Shown: in pieces, positions 1-12,070 of the stretch
How positions within the stretch are numbered: position 1 is the first letter of the stretch
Layout of the letters: every line of letters begins with the position of its first letter
Source: Porticoccus sp.
GTDB lineage: Bacteria > Pseudomonadota > Gammaproteobacteria > Pseudomonadales > Porticoccaceae
Length of the DNA: 33,280 nucleotides
Reading direction: 5' to 3'
NCBI GenBank assembly: GCA_002733125.1
Contig: NVUM01000010.1
Span: 11,488 to 44,767 of the forward strand
Notes under the pieces: generated by a model
Databases searched by the model: none
What the model was told of the DNA's origin: nothing
What the model saw: only the letters and a program-made list of their open reading frames with translations
Position numbers and translations under genes: made by a program

Positions 1-49
1 CTCGGCAGAGGACTGACGGACGCGGGTTCAATTCCCGCCGCCTCCACCA
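1..49 (+). ncRNA. ssrA: tmRNA (ssrA), 3' end only
   Basis: The first 49 bases match the 3' tRNA-like end of bacterial tmRNA. They contain a T-arm with the GGTTCAATTCC loop core between complementary GCGG and CCGC arms, followed by the acceptor 3' strand ending in CCACCA. A perfect intrinsic terminator follows within a few bases. tmRNA rescues stalled ribosomes and tags the incomplete peptide. The rest of the gene lies to the left of the window. A tRNA with a similar T-arm is possible, but the acceptor and T-arm sequence is the one typical of gammaproteobacterial ssrA. The 3' end of ssrA is a classic integration site for genomic islands, which matters for the decayed copy near 1010-1179. Confidence 0.85.
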
Positions 50-55
50 TATAGC

Positions 56-87
56 AAAAAGGCCTCACCCTCGGGTGGGGCTTTTTT
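56..87 (+). terminator. intrinsic terminator of ssrA
   Basis: An 8-bp GC-rich stem (62-69 with 74-81) is closed by a CTCG tetraloop and followed by six T residues. An A-run on the left arm would extend the hairpin. It directly follows the tmRNA CCA end. Confidence 0.9.
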
Positions 88-478
88 GGTATGGGCACAC
101 CCCCGTAGCGGGTTCAGCCACACAGCACCCGCATGGGCGACACGAAACTGTTTATGGAGCTATCATGCGAAGCCGAATATTCAGAGGTGCGCCATCGAAG
201 ATAGTGCTAACCAAGGATGCCCCGACTCTGATGATTAATTGGCACTTAAAAAGAGCTGGTACAACAAGTTCACGACAATGTAGCGGGGAGATTACAGAAA
301 GGTCTGGGGTAAGATCACGGTATGGTTGGAGTTCGCCTAAGCTTGCCCTAACCACCCGTAGATCACCCTAATATCTCATCAGGTTGGGAGCTATCCCTTC
401 ACCATAGCGTGAGAGATATTAGACTCAGGCTTAACCTGATATCCGTTGCAAGTTACGGAAATATTTAATCCAAAAAGA
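88..478. other. non-coding AT-rich stretch downstream of ssrA
   Basis: I see no convincing gene here. Short open frames exist on both strands, but none has a good ribosome binding site or a recognisable protein. Bases about 99-143 (GTAGCGGGTTCA, then GCATGGGCGACACGA) recur in degraded form near 1078-1140, so this is the left member of a repeat. Base composition is clearly more AT-rich than in the core genes to the right. The stretch also holds the nested inverted repeats at 368-440. Confidence 0.6.
368..440. repeat. interleaved inverted repeats
   Basis: CTAATATCTC (368-377) is exactly complementary to GAGATATTAG (413-422). The next bases, ATCAGGTT (378-385), are exactly complementary to AACCTGAT (433-440). 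The arms therefore interleave as A-B-A'-B', the topology of a pseudoknot. In DNA this could be the scar of a mobile element end or a recombinase core site; in RNA it could be a folded leader. No function is known to me. Confidence 0.5.
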
Positions 479-850
479 TTAAGCTTCAACAATATCTGAT
501 TTTACACTATTGATCATAGCTATCATCTCTTCTCGTTCTTGCGCGCCGGTTCCAAAATGATCAAAGGTCGCATCCAAGTGGAACAAAAGTGCTTCCCAAT
601 CATCATTATTGATCATCATGCCTTTGTGGGCTGTGACCATATCACGACCCGTATAAAACACTGGGCCGCCCGTCGTGGAACAAATATAGTTAATAAACGT
701 TTGTGTTTCGCGAGCAACTTCGTCGATTGATCGATGAGTCCAAAAGCGAGCTAGATGTTTGTCCTTTCGAAAACGAGGTATGATATTTTCAGCAAATGCA
801 GCGATAGCATCATAGCCCCCGAGTCGATCATAAAGTGTTTTATCTGACAT
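479..850 (-). CDS. glbN: group I truncated haemoglobin (2/2 globin)
   Basis: This 123-residue protein matches the truncated haemoglobin family. It opens with LYDRLGGYDAI, has the group I hallmark GGPVFYTGRDM at 61-71, and then AHKGMMI, in which His75 should be the proximal haem ligand. The length is that of a lone globin domain. Family members bind oxygen and detoxify nitric oxide or reactive species in the cytoplasm. By hand alignment, the B10 position, usually Tyr in oxygen-binding group I proteins, appears to be Ile24, which would change ligand handling. The ATG at 850 is preceded by a weak GGAGG-like sequence. The gene stands alone, is AT-rich compared with its neighbours and lies between two copies of the ssrA tail, so it may have been acquired. 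The family call is secure; its exact role is not. Confidence 0.9.
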   Translation of the reverse strand: MSDKTLYDRLGGYDAIAAFAENIIPRFRKDKHLARFWTHRSIDEVARETQTFINYICSTTGGPVFYTGRDMVTAHKGMMINNDDWEALLFHLDATFDHFGTGAQEREEMIAMINSVKSDIVEA

Positions 851-1009
851 GATTACTTACCTCCATTATTATTTATCTCGTAACAGCCTAGAGTATAGGG
901 TAAGGATAAAGTGGTCAAAACTTCTCGTTAACAGTCACCGATAGCAAAAATACCGAAAAAACACCCCCAACGACTTACTTTCGGGGAGGGGTACAATATT
1001 TAGTAGGCG
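851..1009. other. non-coding spacer upstream of glbN
   Basis: This spacer should hold the minus-strand promoter of the haemoglobin gene, but I cannot pick one with confidence. The phrase ATAGCAAAAA, found just after the tmRNA end (52-61), recurs near 941, which suggests further decayed repeat material. Nothing else is recognisable. Confidence 0.4.
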
Positions 1010-1179
1010 CCGCCCCATATACCGACAAAGCCTCACCCTCGAGTGGTTTTTTATTATGTGCGGCAGAATGGGTACCCACGTAGCGGGTTCCACCGCAGTG
1101 AGCACAGCGAACGGAGACAGCGCCCATATGGGCGACCCGAGCCTCGCAGAGGCGAATAATTCCCACCTCCACCAACATT
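1010..1179 (+). repeat. decayed second copy of the ssrA 3' end and its flank
   Basis: Bases 1016-1056 align with 37-87: CGCCGCC, CCATATA, then GCCTCACCCTCG and a T-run, with the terminator stem now broken by a mismatch. The downstream phrase CGTAGCGGGTTC and a GCATGGGCGAC-like element follow, as they do after the real terminator. A further remnant at 1151-1174 ends in ATTCCCACCTCCACCA, resembling the tmRNA T-arm and CCA end. The pattern is what imperfect direct repeats left by integration at ssrA look like. A short frame on the minus strand across it has no protein character. Confidence 0.6.
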
Positions 1180-1213
1180 AAAAAGCCCCAGCTCAAATCA
1201 ACCGGGGCTTTTT
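1180..1213. terminator. bidirectional intrinsic terminator
   Basis: AAAAAGCCCC (1180-1189) pairs perfectly with GGGGCTTTTT (1204-1213) around a 14-base loop. Both strands end in a T-run. It lies about 50 bp beyond the stop of the minus-strand catalase-peroxidase gene, so it probably ends that transcript and insulates it from the ssrA side. Confidence 0.8.
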
Positions 1214-1265
1214 AATTATTGTGACCTGACCAGCACCCGCATGACGGGTTCAGTCAGTCCAAACA

Positions 1266-5959
<4,694 letters not shown>

Positions 5960-6075
5960 CCCGGTCAACTTTAATCTCAACGGGGAAGGTGCTCGCAACG
6001 GCAGAAAAACGAAGCCATTCGAGCACCGGACTCCGGTTCTGAGAAGCGGTCATTTATCCTTTTCGGAACTGACAC

Positions 6076-6108
6076 AAAAACGGCGGTGTTGTTAACACCG
6101 CCGTTTTT
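6076..6108 (+). terminator. intrinsic terminator after the exported katG
   Basis: A perfect 15-bp stem (6076-6090 with 6094-6108, including the A and T runs) surrounds a 3-base loop. The core CGGCGGTGTT/AACACCGCCG is very stable and the right arm ends in five T residues. It probably also works in the reverse direction. Confidence 0.9.
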
Positions 6109-6244
6109 ATTGATTAACGAAGAAACAACAGCACACTATTCCCCAGCCAGGGCTCCCGCAGGCACAATAATTGACGTTAGATTTATTGTTCGGACTGTTT
6201 AATCAAGGGATAATAACCTCAACATTTACAGGGGCACTTCTTCC

Positions 6245-7939
6245 TTGAGCTTGAGCATCAAAACACGTTTTCAACTTCTGACGGCAGCCCTCATCGTTAT
6301 TTCCTCCCTGTGCGCCTGGCTGCTATTCCAGCAGGTTGCAAAAAATATTATCGAAGAATGGGGACTGCGCGCCGCCGATATTCAGGTGCGCTACGACAGC
6401 ACCCGTCTGCTCAAACCGATTGAGCGGGAAATTGCGCTGGCCCGGCAGATGGCCAATTCCCGCATCATCCAGAACTGGGCAAAGAATGAGGATGATCCCG
6501 CACTCGCCACCGAGGCCATCCGTGAGATGGAGAGCTATCGCCGGAACTTTAGTGCGCAAAATTATTTTGTAGCACTCAAGCAATCCGGCTCCTATTACTA
6601 CAATAACGCCGAGGACGAGTTTTCCGGCAAACAGCTTCGCTACACGCTGGACAGTGACAAGCCCGATGACGCCTGGTTCTACCAGCTACTAAAACTGAAT
6701 AAGTCCTTTCACATCAATGTCAATCCGGATACGCAGCTGGGCATTACCCAGCTGTGGATTGACGTGCAAATGAAAGACGGCGATAACACACTGGGTATTG
6801 TCGGCACCGGCCTGCCTCTAGAGGCGTTCCTGGAGGAAATCGTCGATATCGAGCAGCCCGGTATCACCACCGTGTTTGTGGATCATACCGGTGCTATCCA
6901 GTTACACCGCGACCCCGGCATCATCGACTACGCCAGCCTGGTAAAGCCGGAAGGCCAGAAGAACACCATTGAGCTGCTCTTTGACCAACCACGTGATCAG
7001 CAGGCACTTCGTAATGTGATGACCACCCTGCGCGAGGTCGGCGGCAATACAAGCGAGGTAAAAAGCCAGTTCGTGGTCATTGACGGCAAGCGCTATCTGG
7101 CGGGTGTTGTCTACCTGCCTTCGCTGGACTGGTTTGAACTCACACTGCTGGATCTGGAGGAAGTGATTCCTGTCAGCAGTTTTGCAGCAATGATGCTGCT
7201 GTTTACCCTCATCCTGTTGATCGCCATATTGCTGGTGCACCTGGCACTGCAAAAACTTGTCCTGGCACCGGTGGCAGCACTGGATAATGCCATGCTCAAA
7301 GTGAAAAGTGGCGATCTTCGACCTGCCGACCTGCCGAGCGGATTGGGAGAAATCGCTCGACTGATCAACCATTTTTCCGACATGGCCGAGGCAATTCGCA
7401 ATCACACCAAGGAACTGGAAACCCGGGTCGAGGACCGCACACAGGCGCTCAACGAACTGACCAAACTCGATCCGCTGACCGGTCTGCTCAACCGGCGTGG
7501 TATGAACCTCCAACTTAGCCAGGAGATAGACCGTTCACGCCGCCAGCAAAACACCTTTGGCATCATCTGGCTCGACCTTGATCATTTCAAGACTATCAAT
7601 GATTCCTTCGGACACGCCGTCGGCGACCGCGCGCTGGTCAATGTTGCCGGCCTTCTGAAAGCGGGTATCAGGCCCTATGATCATGCAGCCCGGTGGGGCG
7701 GGGACGAATTTCTGGTGTTGCTATCACCTTGTGATGAAACGACGCTACAGCAGATCGGGGAGCGCCTGCGGTTGAGCATCGAGCAGGCCGGGCTGCCGGA
7801 GGGGCGAAAAATAACCGTCAGTGTTGGCAGCTGTCTGGCACAACCGGGAGACCAGTTGGAAACGCTGCTGAAATCCGCAGACGATGCACTTTATGAAGCC
7901 AAGGCCTCAGGCCGCAACCGGATGATCAAGGCCGGTTGA
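6245..7939 (+). CDS. membrane diguanylate cyclase (sensor-HAMP-GGDEF)
   Basis: This 564-residue protein makes cyclic di-GMP from two GTP molecules. Order: a first membrane segment (about 9-29), a periplasmic sensing domain of about 275 residues that looks dCache-like, a second membrane segment (about 308-332), a HAMP linker with a short coiled coil, and a GGDEF domain. The domain starts at DPLTGLLNRRG and its active-site loop RWGGDEF has GGDEF at 485-489. RPYD lies five residues before the loop, the standard inhibitory I-site, so product feedback is expected. There is no EAL domain. The start is probably TTG at 6245, with AGGGG 10 bases upstream; no ATG is available after the in-frame stop at 6200. 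The ligand is unknown. It stands alone between a strong terminator and an opposing gene. Confidence 0.92.
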   Translation: MSLSIKTRFQLLTAALIVISSLCAWLLFQQVAKNIIEEWGLRAADIQVRYDSTRLLKPIEREIALARQMANSRIIQNWAKNEDDPALATEAIREMESYRRNFSAQNYFVALKQSGSYYYNNAEDEFSGKQLRYTLDSDKPDDAWFYQLLKLNKSFHINVNPDTQLGITQLWIDVQMKDGDNTLGIVGTGLPLEAFLEEIVDIEQPGITTVFVDHTGAIQLHRDPGIIDYASLVKPEGQKNTIELLFDQPRDQQALRNVMTTLREVGGNTSEVKSQFVVIDGKRYLAGVVYLPSLDWFELTLLDLEEVIPVSSFAAMMLLFTLILLIAILLVHLALQKLVLAPVAALDNAMLKVKSGDLRPADLPSGLGEIARLINHFSDMAEAIRNHTKELETRVEDRTQALNELTKLDPLTGLLNRRGMNLQLSQEIDRSRRQQNTFGIIWLDLDHFKTINDSFGHAVGDRALVNVAGLLKAGIRPYDHAARWGGDEFLVLLSPCDETTLQQIGERLRLSIEQAGLPEGRKITVSVGSCLAQPGDQLETLLKSADDALYEAKASGRNRMIKAG

Positions 7940-8060
7940 CCGGTAAAAGAGGGAAGCGCTGCTGTATATGCTTAGCCCACTACTAGGTAGCTTGGTAACC
8001 GGTTTATTGGCAGGCTTATAGCAATTTATTTGGGGCGGGCTTCCTGAACTGTCCGGCGGA

Positions 8061-8243
8061 TTACTCCCGGCCGTCAGTATTTTCCAGCGCTTTGATTTTC
8101 TGATAGATACCGTCCGCTTCCTCGCTCAATTCCGCGTACCTTTGAATATTGCCTGATCGTTGTGCCTCCATGGCTTGTTGAAGTTTGCTCTGGTAGTCCT
8201 TCTCCAGCTTTTCCAACGGATTCTTTCTGAACAGTCCAAACAT
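8061..8243 (-). CDS. small DUF6435 (Lacal_2735-type) protein
   Basis: A 60-residue protein, MFGLFRKNPLEKLEKDYQ at the start, rich in Lys, Glu and Gln and predicted to be almost wholly helical (about 8-55). The pattern FRKNPLEKLEKDY, then AMEAQRSGNIQRYAELSEEA, matches the small widespread family annotated DUF6435 or Lacal_2735, whose function is unknown. The ATG at 8243 is chosen because homologues start with MF(K/G)-F-(K/R)KNP; a longer frame upstream would add about 54 residues without family character. The ribosome binding site (ACGAG) is weak. The gene lies downstream of the dehydrogenase-like gene on the same strand, 172 bp away, so co-transcription is possible but not evident. Confidence 0.7.
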   Translation of the reverse strand: MFGLFRKNPLEKLEKDYQSKLQQAMEAQRSGNIQRYAELSEEADGIYQKIKALENTDGRE

Positions 8244-8415
8244 AGTAATTCTCGTGTCGCAGGGTTCATAACAACCGCGATGGGAAAGCGGCCAATCAGT
8301 ATTCCTACGATACGAACGACGTTTTGGACCGGTACCCGGTAGAGAATCGGGATAATCCAACCACCGGGTATCGTTCTCGGTTGTCCTTACGCCTTCCGAC
8401 CTCAAGGCAACGCTG

Positions 8416-9438
8416 TCAGGACAAGTAGGTTTCCAGGCTGAATGCCCGATAGCGCAGCCGGGGTAATTTCTCGGCAGTGATAAAGCCGGGCCGGGCGTTG
8501 ATCACATCGGGGATTCGGTTGACCAGTTGGGTACAGGTAGTCATGGCGGTGGGAACAGCTCCATTGGAAAGCTCAACGTCTGGCTCCCCCGCTATTTTCC
8601 AGTGATTCATGTCAGCCTGATCAGGCCGGTACACACAACCGGTCATTTCGAACACAAAGCTCGGTCCTTCACTGGTTTTAATTTCATCAATATCGGTAAA
8701 ACCCAGAACATTGCCGACCGGAACCGTGATTCCCAGCGAGGCGACCGGCAGAGGTTCCGTCGCCAGTACCGGCCGTGATGTTGTGGTAATCGACAGGGGC
8801 GTCAGCCCGGTATCCGCCACCAGTGCATCCAACACGTTGCGACCAAAGGTGGGCGGGCGCGAAGCGGACTCCAGCCACGTGTTGAACTGCTCCGGGGTAG
8901 TGCCAACCTGTTGCTCGCGGGCCAGTTCGGGCCCGTAATCATCGACATTCCAGCTGGCCTGGCCCAACACTTTGTCTATACGGTGGGTCGTACCCATCAG
9001 CATACTTACCATATTGAGCCAGTAGCTGTCCTGATGACCGGAACCCGTCAAAGTCACGCCGGTGCGTTTGGCGATCCCGTCCAGCTCTGCAGTAATTTCG
9101 GGCGAGGTTTCCCACGGGTACAGTGCTTCTTCAGACAATGTCACCGCATTCACGCCGTGCTCGGCACACAGACGGAGCTGCTCCTGTGCATCGGACATAT
9201 AGCTGTTGACGGCGATCACCGCGATATCGGCACCACGACTCAACACCTCCGCTGCATCATTGCTCACAGCGACTCCCAGCTGGCGTCCGAGGCCGGTGAG
9301 TTCCCCCAGGTCCTTGCCGACTTTTGCCGGGCTGCGGGAAATGGCCCCGATAATTTCGACGCCCTTGTCGAGCAACATACGGGTAATGATCGAATTCATT
9401 GTCCCGACACCATAGACCACAGCTTTGATTTTTTTCAT
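8416..9438 (-). CDS. NAD(P)H-dependent amine dehydrogenase / dihydrodipicolinate-reductase-like
   Basis: A 340-residue cytosolic dehydrogenase. The N-terminus, KKIKAVVYGVGTMN, is a Rossmann nucleotide-binding motif (Gly10, Gly12), followed by EIIGAISRSPAKVGKDLGEL, the second strand and helix of the dihydrodipicolinate reductase fold. The overall pattern resembles 2,4-diaminopentanoate dehydrogenase and related amine dehydrogenases, which deaminate small diamines. The real substrate cannot be read from sequence. The ATG at 9438 has GAGGG 8 bases upstream; a longer frame upstream is unsupported. No pathway partners are adjacent. An ATPase fragment on the opposite strand begins about 105 bp beyond the start. 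Confidence 0.75.
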   Translation of the reverse strand: MKKIKAVVYGVGTMNSIITRMLLDKGVEIIGAISRSPAKVGKDLGELTGLGRQLGVAVSNDAAEVLSRGADIAVIAVNSYMSDAQEQLRLCAEHGVNAVTLSEEALYPWETSPEITAELDGIAKRTGVTLTGSGHQDSYWLNMVSMLMGTTHRIDKVLGQASWNVDDYGPELAREQQVGTTPEQFNTWLESASRPPTFGRNVLDALVADTGLTPLSITTTSRPVLATEPLPVASLGITVPVGNVLGFTDIDEIKTSEGPSFVFEMTGCVYRPDQADMNHWKIAGEPDVELSNGAVPTAMTTCTQLVNRIPDVINARPGFITAEKLPRLRYRAFSLETYLS

Positions 9439-9543
9439 GGATACCACCCTCTCGTTATTATCGTGTTCGGTTACATCGGTATGTAGTCGACATAACAGTG
9501 CCACAGTATAGGCAAGCTCAAGGGCAGATGGTAACCCCGATCT

Positions 9544-9861
9544 ATGTCGCTGTTATTCAATAGAGCGCCACTACTGCTGGTACTGGATGAACCCACGTCG
9601 GCACAGGATCTCAAACAACAGCACAGGATGCTGGCACCGGCTCGTTCACTGTGCCACCAACGAGGTTATGCGGTCATCGCCGTACTGCACGATCTCAACC
9701 ATGTGCTGCGCTACTGCGACCATTGTGTATTGATGAAGGAAGGCTGGTTATCTGCACAGGGAAAACCCGGTGATGTGCTCACCCAGGATACCATCGAGGC
9801 ACACTGGGAATACCGGCCACAACTGGTCGGTCATATGGAGTCCATCCCCGTTTTTGTATAA
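9544..9861 (+). pseudogene. C-terminal remnant of a haem/siderophore ABC transporter ATPase (HmuV/FecE type)
   Basis: The 105-residue frame carries only the second half of an ABC ATPase: Walker B and D-loop in LLLVLDEPTSAQDL, the H-loop His in AVLHDLNH, and the usual C-terminal tail of haemin importers, VLMKEG to GKPGDVLT. The Walker A motif, Q-loop and LSGGQ signature are missing. Stop codons occur in the same frame just upstream (9484, 9490 and 9526), and I found no remnant of the front half in other frames. A 5' deletion is therefore likely. No permease or binding protein genes are nearby. It ends 10 bp from the stop of the convergent TetR gene. A functional small protein is unlikely. Confidence 0.75.
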
Positions 9862-9871
9862 CCGTTCGCGG

Positions 9872-10552
9872 CTATCTGAGCCTCGGCAGCAGTATCTCGC
9901 CGACCAGAGGGGAAACCCCCGGCTGTGGCTCCCAGGTGGGTCTGGCGCTAAACCAGTAGTCCTTTTTCAGTGCCAGCAACCGGTAAAGACCGGTGGGCAG
10001 GTCACGTACGATTTCCTCGTCATCGCTATGCACCTGGGCATAACTGAGTACGCCGTGGATGTAGTGATAGAGCAACCTGGCGGTTTGTTCAGCATCCACA
10101 CCGTCATCGAGATAACCCGCTGACTGCAGAGCATTTACCAGTGACAGGTTGTATTTTACTGCGGTTTGCGACAGCAGCTGGAGCGCTTCGATCACTTTGT
10201 CGTCACTGGAGCCAATCTGTGCCCCGGCATTGTAAAAAGGGCAGCCCCGGATACCCGCACGATCGTTGCCCATCTTCGCCACTAACAGGAAATGCACCAG
10301 ATTTTCAAGTTGCTCGAGCGGGGTATTGACCGGTGAAAAAACCGCATCCAGATCACTTTTTATCACCTGCCAGTAATAGGCGGTAGCCTCACAAAACAGT
10401 GCCGCCTTCGAATCAAAGTGGTGGTAAAAGGCACCTTTGGTGACGCCCGCCTGTTTGCAGATTTCATTCACACCGACACTGTTGTAATTACTCTGCCAGA
10501 TCAGCTCAAGCGCTTTTTCCAGCAGGCGCTCCCGGGTTTCGGTTAACGACAT
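9872..10552 (-). CDS. TetR/AcrR family repressor of the adjacent RND pump
   Basis: This 226-residue regulator has an N-terminal TetR helix-turn-helix (about 5-50), with VGVNEICKQAGVTKGAFYHHF as the recognition region, and a divergent C-terminal ligand-binding domain. The GCPFYNAG segment near residue 103 is common in TetR proteins of the AcrR-like C-terminal group. The ATG at 10552 begins MSLTETRERLL, a normal start for the family. It is divergent from the efflux adaptor gene, and a perfect 18-bp palindrome lies between them, so it most likely represses the pump until an inducer binds. The inducer is unknown. A plausible promoter lies at 10587-10616. Confidence 0.9.
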   Translation of the reverse strand: MSLTETRERLLEKALELIWQSNYNSVGVNEICKQAGVTKGAFYHHFDSKAALFCEATAYYWQVIKSDLDAVFSPVNTPLEQLENLVHFLLVAKMGNDRAGIRGCPFYNAGAQIGSSDDKVIEALQLLSQTAVKYNLSLVNALQSAGYLDDGVDAEQTARLLYHYIHGVLSYAQVHSDDEEIVRDLPTGLYRLLALKKDYWFSARPTWEPQPGVSPLVGEILLPRLR

Positions 10553-10586
10553 ATCAGGTATCTTTCAGGTTGGCGTCAGGCCTTAC

Positions 10587-10616
10587 AGTATAGATACCTA
10601 ACAGTTTGCCCGACAA
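10587..10616 (-). promoter_or_regulatory. candidate promoter of the tetR gene
   Basis: Read on the minus strand, TTGTCG (10611-10616) and TATACT (10587-10592) are separated by 18 bases and lie about 35 bp before the repressor start. A half-site GGTAT resembling the pump operator falls in the spacer, which would allow weak autoregulation. Confidence 0.45.
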
Positions 10617-10764
10617 CCCACGTCAGGTGGCAAAATCCCTGGCACCGCTATCACCTGAAAACCTGCAATGGGTCAACTGCGCTTACCTGTTGAAATATAG
10701 CTATAAATTATTCAAATACAAAGCAATGCCCTAAGCGGCCTATTTTAATTTCAGCAATTGACGG

Positions 10765-10782
10765 ACATACCGACCGGTATGT
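10765..10782. promoter_or_regulatory. TetR-type operator upstream of the RND pump
   Basis: ACATACCGACCGGTATGT is a perfect palindrome with 8-bp arms and a 2-base centre. ACATAC/GTATGT half-sites are typical of TetR repressors that control RND pumps. It begins one base after TTGACG (10758-10763), which resembles a -35 element, so a bound repressor would cover the promoter. The pump adaptor starts 77 bp downstream. Confidence 0.75.
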
Positions 10783-10859
10783 AAGCTGCCCGGTTAGATA
10801 ACAAATAGTCACCTGCAGCAGCAGAAAGCCGCTTAACACCTTACATCTGGAGTTCAACC

Positions 10860-12044
10860 ATGTCTGACACATCCGGCAAGAGGCACCCTCGCTTTGCTGC
10901 GGGCACAACCGTCGCTGTATTGTTGGCCCTGCTGGCGTTCATCTATTACATCGCATTCCCCCACCAGGGCTATTCCAGTGACGAGACGGCATCAGCGGCA
11001 CCACCTGCAAGACAGGTCTTCATTACAGCGGTGGCGCTGGAATCCGTTCGCCTCTGGACACGCTTTGCCGGACGTCTGACCGCGGTGCATACCGCCGAGA
11101 TAAAACCCCGGGTAAGCGGTGAAATTCAGCAGGTGCTGTTTCAGGATGGCCAGCAAGTCGAGCAGGGAGAGCTGCTGTTTGTGATCGACCCCCGGCCCTA
11201 CCAGGCCGCCGTGCAACAGGCAAAAGCACAACTTGCCTCTGCAGAGTCCCGCACCAGCCTGGCGCGAGACGAACTGGCACGGGCCAGCAAGCTGGTCAAG
11301 CGGAAACTGGTATCGGACAGCATTTATGATGTGGCGAAAAATGAATACCAGGTGGCCAGCGCGATGATACGGGAGGCGGAAAGCACTGTGGTCAAAACGG
11401 AGCTGGACCTCCAGTATGCGCACATCAAGGCCCCCTTTTCAGGCCGGATAAGCCGTGCAGAACTCACCGTGGGCAACCTGGTGGAAGCCGGTGCCAGTGC
11501 GCCCGTTCTGGCAACACTGGTATCCAACCGGAAGCTGTATGCCGAATTCAATGTGGACGAGCAAACTTATCTGCAATCGATCCGGACCGCAGATAATACG
11601 GCGGCGATGCCGGTAGAACTGACACTGGCGAACGACGACCGGGTTTACCTGGGTACAGTACATGCGTTCGACAATCAACTGGATATTTCCAGCGGCACCA
11701 TCCGGGCGCGGGCCATCTTTGACAATACCGACGGCGCCCTGACACCCGGCATGTATGCCAATGTGCAACTCGGTGCAGCATCCGAAGTTGAAGTATTGCT
11801 GATCCCCACCGGCGCTGTGGGCACCAATCAGGACAAGAAGTTTGTCTATGTGGTCGGCGAAGACAATATCGCCGCCTACCGGGAAGTCACCCTGGGTCCC
11901 TATCACAAGGGGCAGCGGGTTGTGTTGAGCGGGTTGCAACCTGGCGATCGGGTGGTGATCAACGGACTCGCCCACATTCGACCGGGCATGCCGGTCGATC
12001 CCGCACCTGCGCAGCCCCAGACCACCGACACAACGGCTGAATAG
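10860..12044 (+). CDS. RND efflux periplasmic adaptor (membrane fusion protein, MexE/AcrA-like)
   Basis: A 394-residue adaptor linking the inner-membrane pump to an outer-membrane channel. Residues about 14-34 form an N-terminal membrane anchor, with no lipobox Cys. A first lipoyl half (AEIKPRVSGEIQQVLFQDGQ to LLFVIDPRPY) is followed by an alpha-helical hairpin (about 117-185), then the second lipoyl half (YAHIKAPFSGRISRAE), a beta-barrel and a membrane-proximal domain. The DPRPYQAA pattern is typical of the MexE/AcrA group. The ATG at 10860 has GGAG about 7 bases upstream. The pump gene follows after 26 bp, so the two form an operon, presumably repressed by the divergent TetR protein. No outer-membrane factor gene follows, so a TolC/OprM-type channel must be encoded elsewhere. 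Confidence 0.93.
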   Translation: MSDTSGKRHPRFAAGTTVAVLLALLAFIYYIAFPHQGYSSDETASAAPPARQVFITAVALESVRLWTRFAGRLTAVHTAEIKPRVSGEIQQVLFQDGQQVEQGELLFVIDPRPYQAAVQQAKAQLASAESRTSLARDELARASKLVKRKLVSDSIYDVAKNEYQVASAMIREAESTVVKTELDLQYAHIKAPFSGRISRAELTVGNLVEAGASAPVLATLVSNRKLYAEFNVDEQTYLQSIRTADNTAAMPVELTLANDDRVYLGTVHAFDNQLDISSGTIRARAIFDNTDGALTPGMYANVQLGAASEVEVLLIPTGAVGTNQDKKFVYVVGEDNIAAYREVTLGPYHKGQRVVLSGLQPGDRVVINGLAHIRPGMPVDPAPAQPQTTDTTAE

Positions 12045-12070
12045 TCTCAATATTCCCCTGAAGGACCGCC

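Noticed and set aside
75-371. A 98-codon frame just after the tmRNA
   Set aside because: It starts inside the ssrA terminator T-run region, has no ribosome binding site and no protein-like composition.
975-1196. A 73-codon minus-strand frame across the decayed ssrA repeat
   Set aside because: The sequence is explained as degraded tmRNA tail, terminator and flanking repeat; such frames recur as spurious calls next to repeats of this kind.
8333-8370. TACCCGGT/ACCGGGTA inverted repeat after the dehydrogenase-like gene, considered as a terminator
   Set aside because: The 22-base loop is large and no T-run follows on either strand. It may be chance or a weak operator.
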